DNA of 42,991 nt from Gammaproteobacteria bacterium SG8_30 (lineage in GTDB: Bacteria > Pseudomonadota > Gammaproteobacteria > Steroidobacterales > Steroidobacteraceae), in NCBI GenBank assembly GCA_001303245.1, contig LJNS01000027.1:1-42991 (forward strand), read 5' to 3'. Each line of letters begins with the position of its first letter. Position 1 is the stretch's first letter. The position numbers and the translations under genes were made by a program. This document shows positions 6,378-15,900 of the stretch, one piece after another. The notes below the pieces were generated by a model that ran no database searches, was not told the DNA's origin, and saw nothing but the letters and a program-made list of their open reading frames with translations.

Positions 6378-9044
6378 ATGAAGTCGACGACGCGGCCCGC
6401 GGCGCCCAACCTGGAGCTCGTCGATCACCTCGCCCAGGGTGGCGTCGTGGTCACCGCCACGCGCCGGCAGGCGCGCCTGCTGATCTCGCTGTTCAATCGC
6501 CGGCAGGCCGAATCCGGCAGTCGGGCCTGGCGATCCCCCGAAGTGGTCCCGTTCTCCGCCTGGGCCGCGGCCTGCTGGGCGGAGATTTCAGGATCCGCGG
6601 GGACCCTGCCATTGCTGATCGCGGAACAGCAAGCCGACTGGCTCTGGCGGACTCACGTGTCTCCCGCGGCCGAGTCACTGCTCGATGCTCGGGACCTGGC
6701 GGGCGCGGCACGGCGCACGTGGCTGGCGCTCCGCCGCCACGGCGGTACTGTCGCGGACGTCTCGGCGTTGGCTGCAACGCGTGACCAGCACGCCTTCGTC
6801 GCCTGGGCCGGAAGCGTCGAGCGGGAACTCGAGTCGCGGGGCTGGCTCGACGCGGGTTCCCTGGAACCGGCGCTGGCGGCCCATGCGCACCGGCTCGAGA
6901 CCCGCTGGCCCCTGGTCTTCGCAGGGTTCCGCCAGATTGCCCCCAGCCTGCGAGCGCTCGTCTCCGTCCTCGCCCGGCGCGGAGGGCCGGTGCGTTTCGC
7001 CGCGCTCGCGGGGGAGCCGGGTGAGGTGCTCGCATGCCCGTCGAGGGACCCTGCGCTCGAAGTGGAGTCGGTGCTGGGCTGGCTGCGCTCGCGCCTCGTC
7101 GCGGATTCCACCGCGCGCTTTGCCGTGGTGATCGGCGACCTGTCGACACGGCGCGTCGAGCTGGAACGCGCATTTGAATCGGTGTTGCAGCCGGATCTCG
7201 AGCTCCCGGGATCCTCGGAGCGGGATCGCCTGTTCGACTTCGCCGGCGGACCGGCACTCGCGACCCTCGGTATCGTCGATGCCGCGCTCGCTTGTATGGA
7301 TGCCGCAGAGCCGGGGCTCGACCTCGCGCTCGTCACGCGGCTGCTGCGCAGCCGCTACATCGGCGAGTCCGCCGAACTCGAGAGCCGGACGCGTCTGGAC
7401 CTGGCACTGCGCCGCGAGGGCACGCTCTCCTGGCCGCCGGAACGCCTCGCCGCGATGGCCCGTGCCGCGCAATGCCCCGGGTTCGCGCGTTCACTGGAGG
7501 AGTCCGCCTCGGCCCTCCGCGCACCAGGCCGACGCGCTGCAGCGGACTGCTGGGCCACGTCCTTCGGTGCGGCGCTTGCCGCCTGGGGCTGGCCCGGGGA
7601 ACGGCCGCTCGCGAGCGACGAATACCAGGCAGCCCAGGCATTTCGCGAGCGCCTCTGGCAGTTCGCCGGACTGTCACCCGTCGCGCCGTTGCTGGGCAGG
7701 CCCGAAGCCCGCGCCGAGTTGCGGCACCTGGCCAATTCCCCGTTCCAACCGGAACGGGGCGATCCTGCGGTCGTGGTCTACGACACCCTGGAAGCCCCCG
7801 GCATCTGGTTCGACGGATTGTGGGTGGCCGGCATGACTGCCACCGACTGGCCCGCGGCTGCATCGCCCGATCCGTTTCTTCCGATCGGCCTCCAGGAGCG
7901 CCTCGGAATGCCGGCCGCGACGGCAGCGGGGTCGCTCGCCGACGCCCTCGAGGTCACCGAAGCCTGGATCGGCTCCGCAAAGGAGGTCGTGTTCAGCTGG
8001 CCGGAGCAGCGGGACGATGCACGCGTCGAGCCCAGTCGCCTCCTTCCGACTGCGGCAAGAGCGATACCGCCCGGGCCACGCCCGACGACCCGCACGCTCG
8101 GCGCCTTCGGTGCCGGTCCGCTGCAGCCGGTCGGCGACGTTGCGCCGGGCATCGACCCGGGTCAGGCCTCGGCAGGAGGGGCACGAATCCTCGAGCTGCA
8201 GGCCAAGTGTCCGTTTCGGGCATTCGCCGAGATGCGCCTCGCCGCGACACCGCTCGAGGAGGGCGGCACGGGAATCGACCCGCGGGTCCGCGGACTGGCG
8301 CTGCACCGCGCCCTGGAACTCGTGGCCGGATCCATCCCCGACCGCGGCCGGCTGGAGGCCGCACGGGGCCAGCAACTCGAGGGAATCGTTGGCGAGGCCG
8401 TGGCGCGCGCGCTCGACGCGGAGCTGCCAGCCGACGTCGGCCACGCGGTCAGATCGCTCGAGCACGAATGGCAGCTCGCCAGCGTGACGCGCTTCCTCGA
8501 GACGGAACTCGACCGCGAGGACTTCGAGATCGTAGGCACCGAGCAACGGCTCGAGGGGAGGCTGGGGGACCTCCTGCTCAGACTCCGCGTGGACCGCGTA
8601 GATCGCGTGGGCGGCGGGCTCTTGATCATCGACTACAAGACCGGCAACCCGAGCACCACACAGTGGCGTGGCGCCCGGCCCGATGCGCCGCAGCTGCCGC
8701 TGTATTCCATCCTGCGCGGCCGGGAGGTGCGGGGTGCCGCGTTCGCAGCCCTCGGCCCGCAGCGTGCGCGCTACCGGGGCGTGGCCTCGCAGGCAGGCCT
8801 GCTGACCGGGGTCGAGGCGGCTGAGCGCTTCAGGCTCACGGACGACCGGCGGCAGGGATTCGACTGGGAGCAGGTCACCGACCGCTGGCGAGCCTGGCTC
8901 ACCGCGCTTGCGAAGGGGTTCGCCGGAGGAGACGCGCGCGTCGATCCGAAACTTCCGCAGACCTGCAGGACCTGTCACCTGGGCACGCTCTGTCGCGTGC
9001 GTGCCGCGCCGGAGCCGGATGCTGGAGGAGGGGTGGATGAGTAA
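6378..9044 (+). CDS. AddB-like PD-(D/E)XK nuclease, partner of the following helicase-nuclease
   Basis: An 888-residue protein of the proteobacterial 'probable DNA repair protein' group (as in TIGR03623), related to AddB. The N-terminal two thirds are a degraded helicase-like fold with no clear Walker A. The C-terminal nuclease has Cys near 610 (AKCPFRAFAEMRL), His in GLALHRALEL, Asp in LRVDRVDRV, the catalytic IIDYKTG near 749 and a Gln in PQLPLYSIL. It ends with CRTCHLGTLC near 863-872. One Cys upstream plus CX2CX5C downstream is the AddB-type arrangement that holds a 4Fe-4S cluster around the nuclease. It overlaps the next gene by eight bases, so the two are translated together and likely form a RecBCD/AddAB-type end-resection complex. 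Confidence 0.85.
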   Translation: MKSTTRPAAPNLELVDHLAQGGVVVTATRRQARLLISLFNRRQAESGSRAWRSPEVVPFSAWAAACWAEISGSAGTLPLLIAEQQADWLWRTHVSPAAESLLDARDLAGAARRTWLALRRHGGTVADVSALAATRDQHAFVAWAGSVERELESRGWLDAGSLEPALAAHAHRLETRWPLVFAGFRQIAPSLRALVSVLARRGGPVRFAALAGEPGEVLACPSRDPALEVESVLGWLRSRLVADSTARFAVVIGDLSTRRVELERAFESVLQPDLELPGSSERDRLFDFAGGPALATLGIVDAALACMDAAEPGLDLALVTRLLRSRYIGESAELESRTRLDLALRREGTLSWPPERLAAMARAAQCPGFARSLEESASALRAPGRRAAADCWATSFGAALAAWGWPGERPLASDEYQAAQAFRERLWQFAGLSPVAPLLGRPEARAELRHLANSPFQPERGDPAVVVYDTLEAPGIWFDGLWVAGMTATDWPAAASPDPFLPIGLQERLGMPAATAAGSLADALEVTEAWIGSAKEVVFSWPEQRDDARVEPSRLLPTAARAIPPGPRPTTRTLGAFGAGPLQPVGDVAPGIDPGQASAGGARILELQAKCPFRAFAEMRLAATPLEEGGTGIDPRVRGLALHRALELVAGSIPDRGRLEAARGQQLEGIVGEAVARALDAELPADVGHAVRSLEHEWQLASVTRFLETELDREDFEIVGTEQRLEGRLGDLLLRLRVDRVDRVGGGLLIIDYKTGNPSTTQWRGARPDAPQLPLYSILRGREVRGAAFAALGPQRARYRGVASQAGLLTGVEAAERFRLTDDRRQGFDWEQVTDRWRAWLTALAKGFAGGDARVDPKLPQTCRTCHLGTLCRVRAAPEPDAGGGVDE

Positions 9045-12000
9045 GCGCGACCAGATCGACGCCGATCGCCGGGCGCGACTGGAAGCGGTCGATCCCGCGG
9101 GCTCGTTCATCGTTCAGGCGCCGGCGGGCAGCGGCAAGACCAGCCTGCTCACGCAGCGATTTCTGGCGCTGCTGGCCGAGGCGGAGAGGCCCGAGGAAAT
9201 CGTCGCGATCACGTTCACGCGCAAGGCGGCGGCCGAGATGCGGCAGCGGATCATCGAGGCTCTGCGCGAGGCAGGTCGCGCCCCGGACCCGGCGGCCTCG
9301 GACCACGAGCGCGAGACGCGCAAACTGGCGATCGCTGGGCTCGAGAACTCCCGACGCCGCGGCTGGGACCTGGAACGCCATCCGTCGCGACTGCACATCC
9401 AGACCATCGACGGCCTGAATCACTGGCTGGCCCGGCGGCTGCCGCTCGCCTCCAGTCTCGGTGCGATGCTGCAGCTACTGGATGACGCACGTCCGGTTCA
9501 CGCAGAAGCCGCGCGTCGTTTTGCCCGGCGGGTCGAGGAAGACTCTTCCGTCGGCCGTTCCATCGCACGACTGGTCCGCCTTCTCGACCACGACGTAGCC
9601 AGGCTCCAGTCGCTGGTCAGTTCCATGCTGGAACGCCGCGAGCTGTGGCTGCCGAAGGTCCTGGAACTCTCCCGCTCGCCGGATCCGCGTCGGGACATGG
9701 AGGGCTTCCTCGCGGCCGCCGTGGAGGCCGAGCTCGCAACGATCCGCAGCGGTCTGGGTGGAGTGCTCGCAGACGAGCTGATGAGCATCCTGCGACGGGC
9801 CGCAGAAGCAGGCGGCCCCGGCGGTCCGCTCGCAGCGCTCGCTCACGCGGACGGCTTGCCCCCGCCCAATCGCGGCGCCCTGACGCAGTGGCAGACCGTG
9901 GCCGAGACACTGCTCACCCGCGACGGCTCGGCCCGCAAGACCGTCACGCGGACGCACGGATTCCCACCGGAACTCAAGGCGCTCAAGGCCCGGCTGATCG
10001 CGCTTCTCGCGCAGCTCGCGGAGCGGCCGGAGTGGACCGCCCGGTTGCACCGCGTCAGGCACCTGCCTCCCGACCGTTACACCGAGGAGCAGTGGACTCG
10101 CGTGGCGGCCTTGTGCGATGCCCTGGTGCCGGCCGCTGCCGAACTGCAGACCGTCTTCGCGGAGCGGGGCCAGCTGGACCACGCGGCCGTCGCCGCAGCG
10201 GCACGCGAGGCGCTCGGTGGGCCGGAGTCCCCGACCGAGCTCGCCATGGCCCTCGAGTACCGGATTGGACACGTGCTCGTCGACGAGTACCAGGACACGT
10301 CTCCGGTGCAGCAGGCGCTTCTCGAGCGCCTCGTCGCCGGCTGGCAACCGGACGATGGTCATTCACTGTTCTGCGTCGGCGACCCGATGCAGTCCATCTA
10401 CGGATTCCGCGAGGCCGACGTGACCCTCTTCCTGGAGGCGCAGTCCCGGGGTATCGGCGGCGTTCCCCTGCGCCGCCTGGTGCTGGAGCGGAATTTCCGC
10501 TCCTGCAACGCCATCGTCGCGTGGATCAATGCGAGCTTTGCGCGCCTGCTGCCGGATGCCGAGGACTACGAGCGGGGCGCCGTGTGTTACGCACCGAGTG
10601 TCTCCAGCCGGGACGACGAGCCGGGTGCGGGCGTCTGCGTTCACGCCCTCGTGGGGAAGGACCCCGCTGCGGAGGCGTCACTGGTTGCGGATCTCGTGGA
10701 GGGAGCCTTGGCGGAGGCCCGGCGACTCGAGTCGTCGGGCGACCGGGAGCGTATCGTCGCCGTGCTGGTCCGCAGCCGAGGCGTGCTCCAGCCCTTGCTC
10801 GAGGAACTGAGGGCCCGACAGATCGAGTATCGGGGCGTCGAACTCGAGGCACTGTCCGAGAGAGCTGCCGTCCGCGACCTGCTTGCCCTCGCCCGTGCCC
10901 TCTTGCATCGGGGGGACCGGACCGCCTGGCTGTCCGTGCTGCGGGCCCCGTGGTGCGGCCTGTCGCTGCAGGACCTGCATGCCCTGGCTCACGGAGATCG
11001 CGACTCGAGCATGGCCGCGCTGGCGGCGACACCCGCGAGGTCCGGCTCGCTGTCCCCGGACGGGCGGCGGAAACTCGCGCGCGCGATGGCGGCCCTCGAG
11101 CGTGCTTCCGCCGACCTCGGCCGGCGATCCCTTGGGTCGGTCGTCCGCGCGGCGTGGCTTGCGCTGGGCGGTCCGGCAACACTGCAGGACCGCTCCGACA
11201 TCGAGAACGTCGAGGCGTGCCTGGCCGCGCTCGATGCGCTCGCGCGGGAGACCCGCGGCCTTCCCTCCGCCACAGAGGTGGAGGCCGCCGTCGACGGCCT
11301 GATGGCATCGCCCACGGGCAGTCCGGCCGCACGGCTGCAGGTCATGACGATCCACAAGTCGAAGGGGCTCGAGTTCGACACCGTGATCCTGCCCGGGCTG
11401 GATCGCAGGCCCCCTGCCGGCAACCGGCAGCTGCTCTACTGGTCGTCGGTTGCACTCGAGTCCGGCAGCCGGGGCGTGGTGCTCGCCAGTCGCGGAGAGT
11501 CGGGCGAAGACCACGAACGGGATGCGCTGGAGCACTGGATGCAGTCGATCGAGCGGGAGCGGGCCGAGTACGAGCTCGGCCGCATCGCATACGTCGCGGC
11601 CACGCGCGCGAAGCGCCAGCTTCATCTGGTCGGCTCGGCGTCGGTCCTGTGGCGCGACGAAGAGGAGCCCCGGATCAGGCAACCCGAGCCGGGTACCCTG
11701 CTGTCGTTCTTCTGGCCGGTCGTGTCCCGCGACTTCGAACAGGCCTTCGTGCAGGCGCGCCGCGACGACAACCTGCAGCCACCGACCGCGGCGACGCGGC
11801 CGCGCAGGACCGCTCCGCCCCTGATGGCCGTACCTGCGGACTTCGAGATGCCATCGGCCCCGGCTCCCGCCATTCCTACTGCCGCTCGACGGGCCGAGAG
11901 GACCTCTCAGCCAATCCGACCGCAGTTCGACTGGGCGGGCGAGGAGGCGATCGCAGTCGGTGTCGTGGTGCACGCGGAACTCGAGAACCTGGCCGCATCC

Positions 12001-12471
12001 GGACAGCCGCCCCGGGCCCTGCTCCTGGATCGCGATCGCTGGAGATCGAGCTTGCTGGCACTCGGCCTGCCCGCGAGCCGCGCGCAGCGGGCACTCGCCC
12101 GGGTAGAGCAGGCGTTGCGTCGCGTCGCATCTAGCGCGCTCGCTGCCAGGCTTCTGGACCCGTCGGCCCGCGAGGCCGAGAGCGAACTGGCGCTGACCGC
12201 AGTGCTCGACGGGGAGATCGTCAGCGTCAAGATCGACCGCAGCTTCGTGGATGTGGAAGGTCGCCGCTGGATCATCGACTGGAAGACGAGCACCCACGAG
12301 GGCGGCGGACTCGAGGCGTTCCTGCTGAGCGAGCTCGAGCGCTATCGGCCGCAGCTGACCCGCTACTCGAGGGTCATGTCGCTGTTCGACCCGCGTCCGC
12401 AGTGCGTCGGGCTGTACTTCCCGCTGCTCGACGCATGGCAGGAGCTGCCGGTGCCCGCGCAAGGCAACTGA
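9037..12471 (+). CDS. AddA-like UvrD-family helicase with RecB-type nuclease domain
   Basis: A 1144-residue protein with the full SF1A helicase set: Walker A APAGSGKTSLL (28-38), AITFTRKAAAEMR, VLVDEYQDTS near 414, GDPMQSIYGFR near 448, LERNFRS, TIHKSKGLEFDTVILP near 771 and VAATRAKRQLHLV near 854. The C-terminus is a RecB-like nuclease: GVVVHAELENL near 976, KIDRSFVDVEG, WIIDWKTS near 1080 and a Gln in QLTRY. The ATG at 9037 follows a strong GGAGGAGGGG and overlaps the end of the AddB-like gene; the open frame upstream belongs to the previous gene's region. Expected role: ATP-driven unwinding and degradation of double-strand ends before RecA loading. Whether Chi is recognised cannot be seen. 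Confidence 0.88.
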   Translation: MSKRDQIDADRRARLEAVDPAGSFIVQAPAGSGKTSLLTQRFLALLAEAERPEEIVAITFTRKAAAEMRQRIIEALREAGRAPDPAASDHERETRKLAIAGLENSRRRGWDLERHPSRLHIQTIDGLNHWLARRLPLASSLGAMLQLLDDARPVHAEAARRFARRVEEDSSVGRSIARLVRLLDHDVARLQSLVSSMLERRELWLPKVLELSRSPDPRRDMEGFLAAAVEAELATIRSGLGGVLADELMSILRRAAEAGGPGGPLAALAHADGLPPPNRGALTQWQTVAETLLTRDGSARKTVTRTHGFPPELKALKARLIALLAQLAERPEWTARLHRVRHLPPDRYTEEQWTRVAALCDALVPAAAELQTVFAERGQLDHAAVAAAAREALGGPESPTELAMALEYRIGHVLVDEYQDTSPVQQALLERLVAGWQPDDGHSLFCVGDPMQSIYGFREADVTLFLEAQSRGIGGVPLRRLVLERNFRSCNAIVAWINASFARLLPDAEDYERGAVCYAPSVSSRDDEPGAGVCVHALVGKDPAAEASLVADLVEGALAEARRLESSGDRERIVAVLVRSRGVLQPLLEELRARQIEYRGVELEALSERAAVRDLLALARALLHRGDRTAWLSVLRAPWCGLSLQDLHALAHGDRDSSMAALAATPARSGSLSPDGRRKLARAMAALERASADLGRRSLGSVVRAAWLALGGPATLQDRSDIENVEACLAALDALARETRGLPSATEVEAAVDGLMASPTGSPAARLQVMTIHKSKGLEFDTVILPGLDRRPPAGNRQLLYWSSVALESGSRGVVLASRGESGEDHERDALEHWMQSIERERAEYELGRIAYVAATRAKRQLHLVGSASVLWRDEEEPRIRQPEPGTLLSFFWPVVSRDFEQAFVQARRDDNLQPPTAATRPRRTAPPLMAVPADFEMPSAPAPAIPTAARRAERTSQPIRPQFDWAGEEAIAVGVVVHAELENLAASGQPPRALLLDRDRWRSSLLALGLPASRAQRALARVEQALRRVASSALAARLLDPSAREAESELALTAVLDGEIVSVKIDRSFVDVEGRRWIIDWKTSTHEGGGLEAFLLSELERYRPQLTRYSRVMSLFDPRPQCVGLYFPLLDAWQELPVPAQGN

Positions 12472-12536
12472 GGAGGCTCGCAGGGCAGGAGAGTCCGCGA
12501 GGGGCCCGGTCTCGCGCACGCGGGCAGTGCGGTCGG

Positions 12537-13283
12537 CTAGAGCGATCCCTCGATGGCCAGAGGCCGCCGGCCCAGGGAGTCCGGGGGACCGAGGAACGCC
12601 AGGGACCTGCGGAGCGCCTCGTCGGCTTCCGGGCCGGCGGCGACCTCGCCCGTGATGGTGTAGGTGCGATCACGCTTGAGATCGAGCGTCGCCCGGACCC
12701 TCATCAGCCCGCTGCCGAGGTCCTGCAACCGACCCGAGATCCCCTCGCCACCCACGGACCCGGCCCCGAGCACCAGCTCGAAGCTCCCGATGTCCATGCG
12801 CCTGGGGGGCGGCGACGTCAGATCGCGGGCGACGATCCTGCCTTCGGCCGCCACCGGGAACCCCCCCTCGAGCTCTAGCCGCGAGACGTCGAGGTCCACC
12901 TGCCCGGACCAGCCGGCGGGCGAGATCAGCCCCTGCACCTGGCCCACCGGAAACCCACCGTGCACGTGCTCGAAGGCGATCCGCCGGGGCCCCTGCAAGA
13001 TGACGTCCATGTCGATCGTGCCGTCCACGTGCCGGAGGGACACCGAATAATCGAGCTGCAGCGCTGCCAGTTTCCAAGGCCGATTCAACCAGTCCAGGCT
13101 GCCCAGGGAACGATCGCGAAACCGCAGGTCTGCAGCGGAGCCTCTCCAGACCGTTCCGGTCACGCCACGGAGCGTCACCTCGGGGGGCAGGAACCGCAGC
13201 AACAGCGTGGCGGGCAGGAACGCGACGAGGAACAGCAGGAACGCGGCAACGCCCGCAATGACCAGCAGCGTAGTCCGACGCAT
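12537..13283 (-). CDS. gspN: Type II secretion system protein N
   Basis: A 248-residue protein with one N-terminal membrane segment (about 6-28, LLVIAGVAAFLLFLVAF) followed by a periplasmic domain with the GspN hallmarks LRGVTGTVWRGSA (about 38-50) and LDWLNRPWKLAALQLDYSV. It is the last gene of the leftward gsp series, six bases after gspM. GspN is an accessory inner-membrane component present only in some type II systems. It converges on the AddA-like gene across a 65-base gap holding only a weak 6-bp inverted repeat (12496-12516). Confidence 0.88.
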   Translation of the reverse strand: MRRTTLLVIAGVAAFLLFLVAFLPATLLLRFLPPEVTLRGVTGTVWRGSAADLRFRDRSLGSLDWLNRPWKLAALQLDYSVSLRHVDGTIDMDVILQGPRRIAFEHVHGGFPVGQVQGLISPAGWSGQVDLDVSRLELEGGFPVAAEGRIVARDLTSPPPRRMDIGSFELVLGAGSVGGEGISGRLQDLGSGLMRVRATLDLKRDRTYTITGEVAAGPEADEALRRSLAFLGPPDSLGRRPLAIEGSL

Positions 13284-13289
13284 GCCGGG

Positions 13290-13757
13290 TCAGGGACCCC
13301 GCAAGACCAGGCTGGCGTTCACGAGTCCGTCGGCCTCCGTGCCGTCGACGCTGGCAGATTCCACGACGAGCCCGCGGTCCTGCTGGATACGCGCGAGCCA
13401 GAGCACGAGGGCGTCGAAGGAGGCCGCTTCGAAGCGCACTCGCAGGCCTCCATTGCCGGCGGGGTCGGCACCCGACAGTGCCCCCGACAGTCCCGCGTCC
13501 CTGGCGGTGCGGTCGACGAGAAGCGGCAGCGACTCGTTCGACTGGGATCTCGGCATCGACTGCAGCCGCGGCGCCACGGCCTGCATCCAGGCGAGGTCCG
13601 CGCGTTTGGCCTCGACGCGGGTGGCGGCGGCTCCGGCGCTCGTGTGCAGCTGCCAGATCCCTCCTGCCAGGAGCAGCAAAACGGCGACCACGCTCCCCGC
13701 GAGCACGGTCCGGCGCTCACTGTCCTTCAGGGAAGCGTACCAGTCACGAAGATTCAT
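13290..13757 (-). CDS. gspM: Type II secretion system protein M
   Basis: A 155-residue protein: short cytoplasmic start (MNLRDWYASLKDSERRTVLAG), one membrane segment at about 20-36, and a small periplasmic domain. The N-terminal 'W-x-SL-xx-xERR' pattern and the ferredoxin-like C-terminal half fit GspM, which binds GspL in the inner-membrane platform. It begins six bases after the gspL stop. Confidence 0.87.
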   Translation of the reverse strand: MNLRDWYASLKDSERRTVLAGSVVAVLLLLAGGIWQLHTSAGAAATRVEAKRADLAWMQAVAPRLQSMPRSQSNESLPLLVDRTARDAGLSGALSGADPAGNGGLRVRFEAASFDALVLWLARIQQDRGLVVESASVDGTEADGLVNASLVLRGP

Positions 13758-13763
13758 GTTCTC

Positions 13764-14972
13764 TCATCCCGGTGGCCCGATCGACACCATCCCCTCGACC
13801 CCGCCCTCCCGGGGCTGCGTCGACTGGACGTCGAAGGCGATGCCGCGTTGGCCGGCAGCCTGGGCGAGTTGCCCCAGCAGGTCGCCCGAAGGTGCAGAGA
13901 TGCGCAGGTCCATCTTGCCGTCGCGCCAGCCCAGGGACCGGATTCGCGCACCAGGGACCGCCTGAAAGGTCTGCGCCACGCCGTCCAGCCGACCGAGCAG
14001 GCCCGCCGGGTCGGCACCTCCCGCACCGCCGAGCCGTTGCTGCATCTGCAGCCTCGGGTCCACGATGCGCTCCACCCCGGGCATCGCGACGCGGAAGGTC
14101 TGCTCGATCTCCGCATCCAGGCGGCGCTCCTCGGCGGCGAGCCCCACGATCTCGAAGACCTGGACCCCGACGTGAAGGACGATCAGCGCCGCTGCCAGGG
14201 CCGCAGGCAGGCGCCAGCGCCGCCAAGCTGCCGCCCAGCCGGTGCGAGGCGCATAAGGACCCGTCAGCAGGGAGATCGGAGGGCGAGCGATCGCCGTGCC
14301 GGCGAGCAGGGGCAGGGCGCCGTCGGGAAGCAACTGCACGTCGAGGCTGCCGGTCACCTCCCTCAAGGCCTCGATCATGTCCTGGGACGCCTCCCAGTCC
14401 TCCTGGGCGGCGAACATCTGGACGTGGCGGTCCTCGCCCTCGAGTCCCGCGAGCGCGAAGGCCTCGGTCAAAGGTTCCGCATCGAGCGCAACGGGCAGGC
14501 CGTCCGGCGGGGCGACCATGAGGCGACCCGCCTCCAGCACGCAGACGGACTTGCCAGGATTGGTGGGCAGGCATTGCGTTTCGGCGTACATGGCCTCCGG
14601 CGCGAGACCAGCCTCGGCGCATGCCTCGAGCCAGCCTTCCAGCCGGCGGCGCTCCACCGCAGCCACGGGCGTGCGCGATCCCTCGCCGACCTTGCCGACC
14701 GCGAAGTGGAACCCTTCCACGTCGCCAGCGAGATGCTCCTCGAGGGCAAAGGGCACGACTTGCGCCAGGCGCGCCCCGCCCCGCACGGGCAGTTCCGGCT
14801 CGGCCAGAACGACCTCGGAACCCGGCACGAGCGCGATGACCCGACGGTCCGCAGCGAGCGGCGCAGCGTCTGCCAGCACACCGGTGGACACGGGACCGAG
14901 GCGGCCGCCGGAGCCCTCGACTATCAGCCAGGAAACCGGCTCGGCGAGCCGCAGAAAGAGAACCTGCGTCAT
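13764..14972 (-). CDS. gspL: Type II secretion system protein L
   Basis: A 402-residue protein starting MTQVLFLRLAEPVSWLIVEG. The first 250 or so residues are the actin-like cytoplasmic domain that binds the GspE ATPase (VVLAEPELPVRGGARLAQVVPFALEEHLAGDVEGFHFAVG is the central conserved segment region). A membrane segment follows (WRLPAALAAALIVLHVGVQVF) and then a periplasmic ferredoxin-like domain. The frame is open 196 codons further upstream, but that overlaps gspK; the ATG four bases after the gspK stop is chosen. No gspE is present in the window for it to partner. Confidence 0.9.
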   Translation of the reverse strand: MTQVLFLRLAEPVSWLIVEGSGGRLGPVSTGVLADAAPLAADRRVIALVPGSEVVLAEPELPVRGGARLAQVVPFALEEHLAGDVEGFHFAVGKVGEGSRTPVAAVERRRLEGWLEACAEAGLAPEAMYAETQCLPTNPGKSVCVLEAGRLMVAPPDGLPVALDAEPLTEAFALAGLEGEDRHVQMFAAQEDWEASQDMIEALREVTGSLDVQLLPDGALPLLAGTAIARPPISLLTGPYAPRTGWAAAWRRWRLPAALAAALIVLHVGVQVFEIVGLAAEERRLDAEIEQTFRVAMPGVERIVDPRLQMQQRLGGAGGADPAGLLGRLDGVAQTFQAVPGARIRSLGWRDGKMDLRISAPSGDLLGQLAQAAGQRGIAFDVQSTQPREGGVEGMVSIGPPG

Positions 14973-14976
14973 GGAG

Positions 14977-15900
14977 TCACTCGGTTCCGACGGACCTGAC
15001 GACCGCCCGGACGCCGCCTGCGGAGTTGCGTTCGAGCAGAGAGTACAGGGTGAGTTGCGAGGTGCCAATACTGACGACCGACACCACCCGGAACCAGTTC
15101 GTGGTTTCTGAGATCCGGCCCTGCAGCGCCTGGAACTGCTCCGCGTCGAGCGTGGCCTGCAGGTCGGCGATCCGCGGGAAGCAGCCGCTCTCGCGATTGC
15201 GTGACAGCGCCTCCGCGTCGCCGAAGTCGGTGCCGGCTTCGGCGAGCGCCGCCAGTACCAGCGGGGTCGCGGTGCACAGGTTGACCGGGGTACCTGCCGG
15301 CAGTGCCGCGACGTGCGGAGCGATGCGTCGGTAATCCTCCAGGCTGAAGCCCGGAAGGGCAAGAAGCTCCGTCGTCGTATTGATCGGACCGTTGGCCGTT
15401 CGGTAAGGCGGGACCTGGCCAAGGTAGACGCCGTCCTCGGCACCATCCGGGAAACGATCCACGCTGTCCGCATCCAGCCAGTCGGCCAGCATCCCGGCCC
15501 AGCGCGGATCGACGCCGGCCAGCTGGAACAGGCGCGCGAGTCGTTGCACGCTCGCGTCATCGACGCCGCCGTCCGCAGTCAGCAGGTTGTTGAGGTTGAA
15601 CCGTCCCTGCATGTCCTCCACGTCGCCCTCGATCGTGCCCCCGTCGATCGGCAGCGGCGGCACCGGCTGCGCCCAGGTATCGGTGAGGTCGTCGAGCTCG
15701 GTGTCGCGCAGGTCGTCCCGCAGGATCTGGGCTGCCCAGGCCTCGGCACCGAGGGCTACGTTCCAGGCCTGGTTCAGCGCGCCGATCCCGGAGGTCCGGC
15801 GCAGGTCGAGGGCCGCGTCGGTGCCCACGCGGGCCGCGAGCACGGTCGCGATCGCCACGAGGACGACGGCTGTGATGAGTGCGACTCCGCGCTGCCTCAT
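14977..15900 (-). CDS. gspK: Type II secretion minor pseudopilin K
   Basis: A 307-residue minor pseudopilin. It starts MRQRGVALITAVVLVAIATVL: the short leader ends in Gly and the mature protein begins with the hydrophobic helix, lacking the Glu5 of the other pseudopilins, as is normal for GspK. The large globular insert (ALPGFSLEDYRRIAPHVAALP and neighbours) is the K-specific domain that caps the I-J-K tip of the pseudopilus. The ATG overlaps the gspJ stop in an ATGA arrangement. Confidence 0.9.
   Translation of the reverse strand: MRQRGVALITAVVLVAIATVLAARVGTDAALDLRRTSGIGALNQAWNVALGAEAWAAQILRDDLRDTELDDLTDTWAQPVPPLPIDGGTIEGDVEDMQGRFNLNNLLTADGGVDDASVQRLARLFQLAGVDPRWAGMLADWLDADSVDRFPDGAEDGVYLGQVPPYRTANGPINTTTELLALPGFSLEDYRRIAPHVAALPAGTPVNLCTATPLVLAALAEAGTDFGDAEALSRNRESGCFPRIADLQATLDAEQFQALQGRISETTNWFRVVSVVSIGTSQLTLYSLLERNSAGGVRAVVRSVGTE

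Noticed and set aside
12960-14999. A 679-residue open frame on the + strand opposite gspL-N.
   Set aside because: It is antisense to three clearly recognised secretion genes and has low-complexity Arg/Gly/Pro composition typical of GC-rich shadow frames.
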